Part shown: positions 1 to 7,330 of the stretch, piece by piece
Position numbering within the stretch: the stretch's first letter is position 1
Layout of the letters: every line of letters begins with the position of its first letter
NCBI RefSeq assembly: GCF_042767895.1
Contig: NC_091572.1
Location: 26,055,158 to 26,065,157, forward strand
DNA from: Penaeus vannamei
Lineage: Eukaryota > Arthropoda > Malacostraca > Decapoda > Penaeidae
Length of the DNA stretch: 10,000 bases
Direction: 5' to 3'
Made by a program: the position numbers and the translations under genes
The notes under the pieces: model-generated
What the model was told of the DNA's origin: nothing
The model's input: only the letters and a program-made list of their open reading frames with translations
Database searches by the model: none

Positions 1-61
1 ATGAGGTAGATAGGTAGATGGATGAATAGATTAGGCAAGCATACAGAGAGACACGTAAACA

Positions 62-275
<214 letters not shown>

Positions 276-365
276 AAGGATGAAATAAGAAAGCGTAAAA
301 CCACAAAAAAGTAAGAAATAAAGAAACAAAAGATTCATATATCTACTACTATTTTTCCTTGATCT

Positions 366-385
366 CTATCTATCTATCTATCTAT
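366..385. repeat. (CTAT)5 tetranucleotide microsatellite
   Basis: Five perfect copies of CTAT, immediately left of the polypyrimidine tract. It is a short simple repeat with no other signal. Confidence 0.9.
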
Positions 386-394
386 GTATTATCT

Positions 395-1135
395 GTCCCT
401 TTCTTTTCTCCCTTCCTCACCCTTTCTCTCCCTCCAACCTTTTCTACACTCTCTCTTTCCTTCCTCCTCCACCCTCCCTGTCTCCCCTGTCTTCTCTCTT
501 CCTCTCCTCCCTCTTTCCCTCTCTCCCTCCCTTCCCTTCTCCCCCTCAGTCTTTTCTTCCCTCTGTCTCTTCCTTCACTCCCTCCCTTCCTCTCTCCTTT
601 TCTTCCCTCCCTCCCTTCCTCTCTCCCTTTCTTCCCTCCCTCCCTTCCTCTCTCTCTCTCTCTCCTTCCCTTTCTCCTTCACTTCCTCTCTCTCCCACCT
701 TCCTCTCTCCCCTCAGTCTCTCCCTCTCCCTTCCTCTCCTCCTCTCCTTCCCTCCCTCTCCCTCCCTCTCCCTCTCCCTCTCCCTCTACTCCCTCTCTCC
801 CACCTTCCCTCTCCCCCTCAGTCTCCTTCTCCCTCTCTCGTCCCTCCCTCCCTCCCTCCCTTCCCCTCCCCCTCCCTCCCCCTCTCCCTCCTTCCCTCCT
901 CCCTCAGTCACTCCCTCTCTCGTCCTTCCTACCTTCCCTCTCACTCCTTAGTCTTTTCCTCCCTCTCTCGTCCCTCTCCTCCTTCCCTCCCTTCCCCTCC
1001 CTCTCCCTCCTTCCCTCTCCCCTCAGTCCCTCCCTCCTTCCCTCGTCCTTCCTCCTCTCCCTCTCCCTCTCCCTCCCTCTCCCTCCCTCTCCCTCCCTCC
1101 CCCTCTCCCTCTCCCTCCCTCTTCCCCTCCCTCCT
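395..1135. repeat. Polypyrimidine tract (CCCT/CCTT-type), 0.74 kb
   Basis: The + strand is almost purely C and T, built from CCCT, CCTTCC and CTCT blocks. Occasional A/G positions recur mainly in the short motif CTCAGT (545, 712, 817, 903, 1022; a CTTAGT variant at 947) and in CTCTCGTCC (near 838, 919, 968). The irregular 44-167-bp spacing of CTCAGT suggests a decayed higher-order repeat. Two overlapping open frames of 258 and 295 codons cross it, but they are S/L/P-only and arise because C/T-only DNA cannot form stop codons on this strand. Not coding. Confidence 0.95.
571..657. repeat. 29-bp minisatellite, 3 copies
   Basis: Within the pyrimidine tract the string CCTCCCTTCC recurs at 581, 610 and 639, an exact 29-bp period. 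The flanking TCTCTCC and CTTCC blocks are conserved. It is a local tandem amplification inside the larger tract. Confidence 0.75.
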
Positions 1136-1439
1136 AATCGACATAACAAAAGAGACATGAAGTGGTCGTCACTTACTCTGCTTGTATCAACTCCAGCATC
1201 TTATCAATTGCTTCAATCGGCAGCTCAAGTCGCCAATAATCCTTAAGAAAAGAGAAGCGAAGTTAAAGGAGAGAGACAGTAAGCTAAGGAAAGCGAGAGA
1301 GCGAGATAAGAGAGATTAACGATAGCACGACATACGATCCATTGTAACGGCTTGTGGCTTCCATTAAGGATACTGATCTGAAGGCACGCTTTCGGACGAG
1401 TTCGGTGCTTAGGTTGAATTTTGATTTTTAATCGCCTAA

Positions 1440-1440
<1 letters not shown>
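1136..1440. other. Complex-sequence island between two repeat blocks
   Basis: 305 bp of balanced, non-repetitive DNA flanked by the pyrimidine tract and a TA microsatellite. It contains the candidate minus-strand exon described separately (1177-1241). A second, much weaker minus-strand splice-bounded segment lies at 1377-1336: acceptor CCTTCAG, donor GTATGT, 42 nt. The + strand shows only a 29-codon frame starting at the ATG at 1158, with no other support. I see no tRNA, snRNA or transposon terminus in it. Confidence 0.6.
1177..1241 (-). CDS. Candidate internal coding exon, 65 bp, unknown protein
   Basis: On the minus strand a pyrimidine-rich stretch ending TTCTTAAG (acceptor AG at 1243-1242) is followed by 65 nt and then a strong donor, GTAAGT (1176-1171). 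A branch-point-like TTTAAC lies about 23 nt upstream of the acceptor. Only one of the three frames is open through the exon. It starts in phase 0, ends with two bases left over, and reads YWRLELPIEAIDKMLELI in its core: a varied, amphipathic, ordinary-protein composition unlike the low-complexity frames around it. The other two frames stop inside the exon. I do not recognise the family. Very small exons embedded in repeat-rich introns would fit a large crustacean gene. It could still be a chance open stretch, because 65 nt is too short to prove coding by itself. No neighbouring exon can be joined with confidence. Confidence 0.4.
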
Positions 1441-1441
<1 letters not shown>

Positions 1442-1538
<97 letters not shown>

Positions 1539-1570
1539 TGTACACACACACACATACACACACACATATG

Positions 1571-1647
<77 letters not shown>

Positions 1648-1650
1648 ATG

Positions 1651-1706
<56 letters not shown>
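1442..1706. repeat. Compound (TA)n-(TGTA)8-(CA)n-(TA)n-(TG)25 microsatellite
   Basis: In order: TA array (about 1442-1510), eight perfect TGTA units (1511-1542), CA run with a TACA interruption (1543-1566), a second TA array with short breaks (about 1570-1650), and 25 perfect TG units (1657-1706). As in the 62-275 block, CA-TA-TG order makes the right half self-complementary. Open frames of about 100-165 codons on both strands are repeat artefacts. Confidence 0.95.
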
Positions 1707-1707
<1 letters not shown>

Positions 1708-1849
1708 ATATGTATTCTTTACGGTTCTTTTTATTTTCATATATGTATATTTTACTCAGAGAATTTACGAAAGATAATGAAAGATGCGGTATTAATATGT
1801 ATAAAATTACATCTAATTAATTGAATGTTGGATTATCGTTGTGATCATG
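1707..1849. other. AT-rich unique spacer
   Basis: AT-rich non-repetitive DNA between two repeat blocks. No open frame, RNA gene or clear motif is visible. Confidence 0.6.
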
Positions 1850-2215
1850 AAATGGTATTGGTGATGATCATAATTATAATATGGATGATGATGATATTGA
1901 TGATAATAGAAATAATAATGGTGATGATATTGATGATGCTGATAATGATGATAATCATTCTGGTGATAATAACGGTAATGATGAATACAATATTACAGGA
2001 GTAATGATAGCAATAATGATGATGAGTGTTGATAATGATAACAACAACAACAATACTAATGATAATGATTATGATAATGATATTAATAAAAATAATGATA
2101 ATAGTAATCATGAATAATGATAATAATAATGACAATAATAATGATAACTATAACGATAATGATAATGATGATAATAACGATGATTATAATAATAATCATA
2201 TGATAGAATAATAAT
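1850..2215. repeat. Degenerate GAT/AAT (GATAAT) trinucleotide array
   Basis: On the + strand GAT and AAT triplets alternate irregularly, with AAC and GGT interruptions. It is an old, diverged trinucleotide array. The short N/D- or I-rich open frames on the two strands follow from the triplet composition. The same family appears in reverse-complement orientation at the right end of the window (9706-10000). Confidence 0.9.
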
Positions 2216-2252
2216 TATAAGATAAAATGATAAAATAACATCAGTTATAAAA

Positions 2253-2435
2253 TGACAATAATATGAAAATATGACAATAATGACAAAGTTAATTATAAAA
2301 TGACAATGATGACAAAATTAGTTATAAAATGACAATGATGACAAAATTAGTTATAGAATGACAATAATGACAAAATTAGTTATGAAATGACAATAATGAC
2401 AAAATTAGTTATAAAATGACAATAATGACAAATGA
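2253..2435. repeat. 29-bp minisatellite, about 5.5 copies
   Basis: Units beginning TGACAATRATGAC, continuing AAAATTAGTTAT and ending RAAA start at 2272, 2301, 2330, 2359, 2388 and 2417, an exact 29-bp period. A degenerate leading partial copy begins at 2253. Copies differ by one or two substitutions, mostly A/G. The unit is AT-rich and stop-rich, so it is not coding. Confidence 0.95.
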
Positions 2436-2440
2436 TAACA

Positions 2441-2641
2441 ATAACAATGAACAACAATGAACAAGCAAATCTTGCGATGATAGAACAAACAAACTCATAA
2501 CAGAACAGTAGACTTGCTTCTAAACACTTCATAATAAAGAAATAAAGCTAAAACCTCACCCTCTAAAACAACAAACAACACTGCCAACACAATCAACACA
2601 GGCATCGACCCTTACCCCCCTGTGTGACACTTAATTCACTC
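2441..2641. other. A/C-rich unique spacer
   Basis: Non-repetitive DNA apart from short ACAACAATGA runs near its left end. It leads into the 9-bp tandem repeat. I see no gene in it. Confidence 0.5.
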
Positions 2642-2686
2642 ACCTGTCACACCTGTCACACCTGTCACCCGTGCCACACCTGTCAT
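2642..2686. repeat. 9-bp tandem repeat ACCTGTCAC, 5 copies
   Basis: Three perfect copies (2642-2650, 2651-2659, 2660-2668) are followed by a diverged copy CCGTGCCAC (2669-2677) and ACCTGTCAT (2678-2686). Each junction creates a TCACACCT string, which matches the T-box half-site consensus, overlapping a CACCTG E-box. On the minus strand the same repeat creates CAG/GTGTG and CAG/GTGAGT splice-donor-like strings. Confidence 0.9.
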
Positions 2687-2728
2687 GCGTCATTGCAGGT
2701 ACCATGGAGACGAAACCTGGTGGGTTGC
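2644..2728 (-). CDS. Candidate coding exon with a perfect donor consensus, unknown protein
   Basis: Read on the minus strand, the segment ends at CAG/GTGAGT (intron bases 2643-2638), a full match to the metazoan 5' splice-site consensus. Just one frame is open back from it. That frame reads NPPGFVSMVPAMTHDRCG followed by a D/G-R-C tripeptide repeat made by the 9-bp tandem repeat. The chosen acceptor is CCCACTAG (AG at 2730-2729), giving 85 nt with two bases carried in and two carried out. The same frame stays open further upstream, including SGKIPLG, to a better-looking acceptor TCAATCAG next to the (TC)n strand of the GA array, so the true exon may be longer, up to about 2798. The + strand also has an open frame here, with MET-K-P-G-G after a good start context, so strand is uncertain. 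Family not recognised. Confidence 0.25.
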
Positions 2729-2775
2729 CTAGTGGGATTTTGCCAGAGATTATAGATTGGGGATGCTGGTTATTG

Positions 2776-2790
2776 TTTTTTTTTTTTTTT
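2776..2790. repeat. Poly(T) run, 15 bp
   Basis: Fifteen consecutive T on the + strand, abutting CTTTCTCT and then the GA array. Read on the minus strand it is poly(A). No upstream polyadenylation signal or target-site duplication marks it as a retrotransposon tail. Confidence 0.9.
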
Positions 2791-2800
2791 CTTTCTCTGA

Positions 2801-2838
2801 TTGAGGGAGAGAGGGAGGTGGAAAGAGGGAGAGGGAGA

Positions 2839-2918
<80 letters not shown>

Positions 2919-2945
2919 CAGAGATAGACAGAGAGGGAGAGAATT
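2801..2945. repeat. (GA)n microsatellite
   Basis: GA-rich entry (2801-2840), a pure stretch of 27 GA units (2841-2894), then interrupted GA with AAAG, CAGAGATA and CAGAGAGG breaks to about 2940. The R/E frames on + and S/L frames on - are artefacts. On the minus strand it would serve as a very long polypyrimidine tract next to TCAATCAG. Confidence 0.95.
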
Positions 2946-3155
2946 GAAAAGGTTGACTGAGAAGAAGAGCGAGAGATAGTAAAAGCCAAATAAAAGACAA
3001 AAACATACAGATATTATGCAAAGAAAGGGTAATAAAGAACAAGGAGTAAAAAGAATAATAAGAAGAACAAGAAGATTTCAACTCGTAATTCTATAGATCA
3101 GAAAAAAAGAAAAAAAAAGGAAAAAGGGAAAAAGAAAAAGATTATGCTTATTAAG
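2946..3155. other. A-rich purine-biased spacer
   Basis: AAG/AAA-rich non-tandem DNA containing two AATAAA hexamers (CCAAATAAAAG near 2985 and GGTAATAAAG near 3030). They could act as + strand polyadenylation signals, but nothing upstream supports a transcript. No gene seen. Confidence 0.5.
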
Positions 3156-3159
3156 CTTA

Positions 3160-4080
3160 ACTCCCCCTCCCCCCTCCTCTCCCCTCACCCCTTCCTATCC
3201 TCCTCCCTTTTTCTTTCCTCCTTTCTTAAATCCCTTCTCAGCACTCCCCCCCCCCCTTCCACTGACACCCATACCCTTTTTCTCTCCCTCTATCATCCCT
3301 CTCTTCCCCACGCCTCTCTCCCTCTCTTTCTTTCTCTCCGTCTCCCCTTCCTCTATCTCTTATCGTCCTTGTATCTCTTCCCTTCTTCCTTTCTTTTCTT
3401 CCTCTTTCTTGTTCACATCCTTACTCTCTCGTTCCTCATTTCCTTCTTTATTACTTTCTCACTCCCCCTCTTGTCCCTTTTCTATCCACTCATTCATTCC
3501 TTTTTCCCCTTCCCTCCCTTTTTAACTCTTCCCATCTCTCCATTGTCTCTTCTTTCACTCCATTTATCTCCCCTTTCCCTCCTCCCATGTCGATCCTCTC
3601 TACACGCTCATTTCTCCCTTTTCCCCTTTCCCTTCCCTTTTACTCCTTCTCCTCCTCCTCTCCTCCCTCCATCCCTCCCTTCTCCCTCCTCCATCCCTCC
3701 TCTTCCACTCCTCCCTCCTCCATCCCCTCCTCTTCCACTCCCTCCCTCCTCCATCCCCTCCCTTCCACTCCTTCCCTCCTCCTCCATTTCCCTATCCTCG
3801 TCCCCATCCCCCCTTCCTCCTATCACTTCTCCCCTTTCCCTTCCTTCCTCCCCTCTCCTCCTTTAAGATACACCCCCTCCTTCCCTCCTTCCCCTCCTCC
3901 CCTTCCCTCCTTCCCCTCCTCCCTCCCCCTTCCTCCCTCCTCCTCCTTCCCTCCTCCCCTCCCTCTCCTCCTTTTAAGATACACAAACCCTCCTCCTTCC
4001 CTCCTCCCCTTCCCTTCCTTCTCCTCTCCTTCCCTTCCTCCCCCTCCTCCCCCTCCTCCCCCCCCTTCTTCCCCCACCAA
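3160..4080. repeat. Polypyrimidine tract (CCCT/CCTCC-type), 0.92 kb
   Basis: The + strand is nearly all C/T with scattered A/G in the left half, becoming CCTCC/CTTCC-pure on the right. Local tandem units are visible: CCATCCC recurs at 3669, 3691, 3720 and 3751, with CCATTTC at 3784 (22-33-bp spacing, with CTTCCACTCC between). The block CCCTCTCCTCCTTT(T)AAGATACAC occurs at 3851 and again at 3961, a 110-bp direct repeat. Open frames of up to 240 codons here are S/L/P low complexity produced by stop-free C/T sequence. Confidence 0.95.
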
Positions 4081-4190
4081 CTCCCCGCAAAAGGTCATCC
4101 TAAGAGAAGGAAGAAAAAAGGTCAGAGGAGAAGAAACCGCAAAGGTCAAGACGAGGAATGGAAGACAAGTTCATCTCGCGATAGCCTTAA
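4081..4190. promoter_or_regulatory. Strand-switch junction with three AAAGGTCA octamers
   Basis: This short segment separates the pyrimidine tract from the purine block. It contains three perfect AAAGGTCA octamers in the same orientation at 4090-4097, 4117-4124 and 4141-4148. AAAGGTCA is the monomer site bound by NR4A-class nuclear receptors (NBRE) and contains the AGGTCA half-site shared by many nuclear receptors. The 24-27-bp spacing could alternatively mean a decayed minisatellite whose unit happens to carry the octamer. Regulatory function is inference only. Confidence 0.3.
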
Positions 4191-5290
4191 GGAAGGGAAA
4201 GGAAGGGAGACGAGAAGGAAGAAGGAAATGGAAGTAGGAAGGGAGACGAGAAGGAAGAAGGAAATGGAAGAAGGAAGGGAGACGAGAAGGACGAAGGAAA
4301 TGGAAGAAAGGGAGACGAAAAGGAAGAAGGAAATGGAAGAAGGAAGGGAGACGAGAAGAAGGAAGGATATGGAAGAAGGAAGGGAGACGAGAAGAAAGAG
4401 GGAAATGGAAGAAAGGGAGACGAAAAGAAAGAAGGAAATGGAAGAAGAAGGAGACGAAAAGAAAGAAGGAAATGGAAGAAGAAGGAGACGAAAAGAAAGA
4501 AGGAAATGGAAGAAGGAGGAGATGAAAAGGAAGAAGGAAATGGAAGAAAGGGAGACGAAAAGAAAGAAGGAAATGGAAGAAGGAGGAGATGAAAAGGAAG
4601 AAGGAAATGGAAGAAAGGGAGACGAAAAGAAAGAAGGAAATGGAAGAAGGAAGGGAGACGAGAAGGAAGAAGGAAATGGAAGATAGGGAGACGAAAAGGA
4701 AGAAGGAAATGGAAGAAGTAAGGGAGACGAAAAGAAAGAAGGAAATGGAAGAAGGAAGGGAGACGAGAAGAAGGAAGGAAATGGAAGAAGGAGGAGATGA
4801 GAAGAAAGAAGGAAATGGAAGAAGGAAGGGAGACGAGAAGAGGAAGGAAATGGAAGAAGGAGGAGACGAGAAGAAAGAAGGAAATGGAAGAAGGAGGAGA
4901 CGAAGAAGAAAGAAGGAAATGGGAGAAGGAGGAGACGAGAAGAAAGAAGGAAGTGGAAGAAGGAGGAGGCGAGAAGAAAGAAGGAAATGGAAGAAGGAAG
5001 GGAGACGAGAAAAGGAAGAAGGAAATGGAAGAAGGAGGAGGCGAGAAGAGGAAGGAAGTGGAAGAAAGAGGAGACGAAAAGGAAGAAGGAGGAAGCGAGA
5101 AGAGAGAAGGAAATGGAAGAAGGAGGAGGCGAGAAGAAAGAAGGAAATGGAAGAAGGAGGAGACGAGAAGAAAGAAGGAAATGGAAGAAGGAGGAGACGA
5201 GAAGAAAGAAGGAAATGGAAGAAGGAGGAGACGAAAAGGAAGACGGAGACGAGAAGAAAGAAGGAAATGGAAGAAGGAGGAGACGAAGAG
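4191..5290. repeat. Polypurine minisatellite, 33/34/36-bp units, about 32 copies
   Basis: The marker AAATGG (within GGAAATGGAAGAAGG) recurs about every 33-36 bp from 4226 to 5265, with GGAGACGARAAG in each unit. Spacings: 36 and 33 bp predominate from 4226 to 4436, units of 34 bp mix in from there, and 34 dominates after about 4779. Occasional 35 and 38 appear, and larger steps of 55 (5056-5111) and 52 (5213-5265). The 34-bp class changes reading frame at every copy, so the K/E/R/G-rich open frames (up to 284 codons on +, 433 on -) are not a conserved repeat protein. They persist because T is scarce on + and stops are therefore rare. Confidence 0.95.
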
Positions 5291-5490
5291 GATGATGAGG
5301 AAGATGGTGATGATGATGAGGAGGAAACGAAGGAGAAGATCAGGATGACGATGAAAGAGAAGACGAAAGATGAGGATCTCGAAGAAGTCGAAGAGAAAAT
5401 GGAAGAGACGAAGAAACAGAAGAAAAAGGCAAATAAGAAGTAGAAATAAGAAAACAAGAAAAAGAGAAACAAGAAGAAACCAGAATAAAA
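5291..5490. repeat. Diverged GA/GAT-rich purine segment
   Basis: After the last minisatellite unit the sequence becomes GATGATGAGGAAG-type, then AAGAAACAGAAG-type purine DNA without a fixed period. An acidic/basic open frame continues through it to 5443 but has no recognisable domain. Confidence 0.7.
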
Positions 5491-6088
5491 TAAAGAATCC
5501 TAAAAAGAGAGATAAAGGGGCGTGGATAGAAAAAAAACGAGAAACAAAATAAAAAGCGAGAAGGAGAGGAGAATAAAAGAAAGAATCCTAAAAAGAGAGA
5601 TAAAGGGGCGTGGATAGAAAAAAAGAAAAACGAAAAACGAAATAAGAGGAGAATAAAATAAAGAATCCTAAAAAGAGAGATAAAGGGGCGTGGATAGAAA
5701 AAAAGAAAAAACGAGAAACGAAATAAAAAGCGAGAAGGAGAGGAGAATAAAAGAAAGAAACCTAAAAAGAGAGATAAAGGGGCGTGGATAGAAAAAAAAC
5801 GAGAAACGAAATAAAAAGCGAGAAGGAGAGGAGAATAAAAGAAAGAAACCTAAAAAGAGAGATAAAGGGGCGTGGATAGAAAAAAAGAAAAAACGAAAAA
5901 CGGAATAAGAGGAGAATAAAATAAAGAAACCTAAAAAGAGAGATAAAGGGGCGTGGATAGAAAAAAAACGACAAACGAAATAAGAAGAGGAGAATAAAAT
6001 AAAGAAACCTAAAAAGAGAGATAAAGAGGCGTGGATAGAAAAAAAATGAAAAAACGAGAAACAAAATAAAAAGCGAGAAGAAGAGAGG
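5491..6088. repeat. 78-94-bp tandem repeat, 7 copies
   Basis: Units begin with TAAAAAGAGAGATAAAGG at 5501, 5589, 5669, 5763, 5851, 5932 and 6010, so unit lengths are 88, 80, 94, 88, 81 and 78 bp plus a last partial copy. Long units carry an extra AAAGCGAGAAGGAGAGG stretch missing from short ones, so at least two subtypes are interspersed. Every unit has AGATAA (GATA-factor consensus) followed one base later by GGGGCGTGG (KLF/SP-like) and then ATAGAAAA. The last copy has GAGGCGTGG. The related minus-strand frame, with its recurring FYPRPFISLF, is a translation of the repeat and is not taken as a gene. Confidence 0.9.
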
Positions 6089-6186
6089 CCGCGATGTACC
6101 ATAAGAGAAGTGGGCGGGGGCGGGCAGATGGGCGGAGTGCTCGGGTATGGTAATGGGCGGAAGGCGGTGGTGGAGGTGGACAGTGA
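6089..6186. promoter_or_regulatory. GC-rich segment with four GGGCGG boxes
   Basis: GGGCGG occurs at 6112, 6118, 6130 and 6155, followed by GGCGG near 6164, just at the entry to the G-rich tract. SP/KLF proteins bind such boxes in animals. No TATA element, initiator or downstream gene supports an actual promoter, and the G-rich composition makes chance matches likely. Confidence 0.2.
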
Positions 6187-6900
6187 TGGGTGGGGGAGGA
6201 GGGAGGGGAGGGGGGAGGAGGGGGAAGGAGAGGAGGGGGAGGAGGGAGAACGGGGGAGGGTGGAGGGGGAAGGGGGAGGAGGGAGAATGGGGGAGGTGGA
6301 GGGGGAAGGGGGAGGGAGAACGGGGGAGGTGGAGGGGGAAGGGGAAGGGGGAAGATGGGAGGGGGAGGGGAGGGATGGTGAGGAGGGGAAGGGGAGGGAG
6401 AACGAGGAAAGGAGATGGATAAGGAGGAGGGGAAGGGGGCAGAGGGAGAATGGGGGAGGGGGAGGGATGAGGAGAATAGGGAGGAAGGAGACGGAGGGAG
6501 GAGGGGGATGGAAGAGTGGTAAGGAATACGAGAAGATGAGGAGGGGTGGAAACGGAGGAGGGGAAGACAGAGGGAGAAAAAGGAAGGGAAGGGGAGAGAT
6601 AAGGAAGAGGAAGGGAAGGGAGAGGAAAGAGGAGGGATATAGAAAACGATAAGGGAGATGGGACAGGAGGGATAAAGAAGAGAAAAAGGGAGAAGAGGGA
6701 GGGATAAAGAGGAGGCGAAGGAAGCGAGGAAGAGGAGGGGGATGAGGAGCAGGAGGGGGAGGGGGAAGGAGGAGGAGGTTGGGAGGGAGAAGGAGGAGGA
6801 TGGGAGGGAGAAGGAGGAGGATGGGGAGGGAGAAGAATATGGACACTGAAGGGTGGGGCGAGAAGGTAGGGGGGGGAGGAGGGGGGATGGGAGGATAGGA
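6187..6900. repeat. G-rich polypurine tract with quadruplex-forming potential
   Basis: Runs of three to six G separated by A or GA dominate, for example 6188-6244. A 33-37-bp unit, GAGAAYGGGGGAGG plus TGGAGGGGGAAGG, repeats at 6246, 6283 and 6316. G runs continue, with GGAGGAGG(A/T)GGGAGG variants, to 6900. The + strand satisfies the classic G3+N1-7 quadruplex pattern many times over. Glycine/arginine open frames on + and P/S/L on - are composition artefacts. Confidence 0.9.
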
Positions 6901-7330
6901 GAAGAGTTGGAGAGGAGAGGAGAAGAGAGGAAAGATGAATAGAAATGAGGAGAAAAGAGGGAAGGAGAGGAGAGTTAGCAGGTGGACAGAGAAGAAGAAG
7001 GAGAAGAGTTGAGAGGAAAGGAGATGAGAGGAGAAAGGAAGAGAGAGAGGAGGAGAGGAGGGGTAGGAGGTGGAGAGAGAAGAAGAAGGAGAGGAAGGGA
7101 AGGGAGGAGAAGAGACGAAAGAGGAGGAAGAAGAAAGAGAATGAAAATGTGAATAGAGAAAGAAAAGGAAGGGCGAGAAGATGGGTTAATAACTAATCAG
7201 AAAGAAGATGAGCGATAAGAAGGGGGAGACAAGAAACAGAAGAAAAACAAAGATTGGGAGGATTAAAGTAGGAACAAGGAATATGGAAAAAATGGTAATA
7301 GAAAAATGGAAACAGAAAATTGGAGTTGTG
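6901..7330. repeat. GA-rich purine tract, non-periodic
   Basis: AGGAGAGG and GAAGAAGGAG stretches without a stable period, becoming A-richer after 7190. An 83-codon R/E/K frame (6945-7196) has no domain and is attributed to composition. Confidence 0.8.

Noticed and set aside
359..1246. 295- and 258-codon open frames in the C/T tract
   Set aside because: S/L/P-only composition; C/T-only DNA cannot form stop codons on this strand, so length means nothing. Overlapping frames in the same tract are equally open.
1336..1377. 42-nt minus-strand exon (ISILNGSHKPLQWI) upstream of the 1177-1241 candidate
   Set aside because: The phase fits, but the acceptor has a weak pyrimidine tract, the donor GTATGT lacks a consensus exon end, two frames are open, and the length is too short to judge.
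1381..1440. snRNA- or tRNA-like gene in the complex island
   Set aside because: No A/B boxes, Sm site or cloverleaf could be assembled from the sequence.
2699..2732. Plus-strand terminal exon reading YHGDETWWVA then stop, after TCATTGCAG
   Set aside because: The acceptor is plausible, but the segment is only 10 codons. The minus strand has a stronger donor consensus and a longer open frame over the same bases.
2980..3040. AATAAA hexamers as a gene end
   Set aside because: Expected often in A-rich DNA, and no coding sequence lies upstream on that strand.
4171..5472. 433-codon minus-strand and 284-codon plus-strand open frames across the purine minisatellite
   Set aside because: 34-bp units shift frame at each copy, frames are open on both strands, and no domain or start context is present. 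They are repeat translations.
5668..6846. 392-codon minus-strand open frame with recurring FYPRPFISLF
   Set aside because: The motif is the translated 78-94-bp repeat, continuing into P/S/L low complexity from the G-rich tract. Variable unit lengths break the frame (a second frame shows the same peptide).
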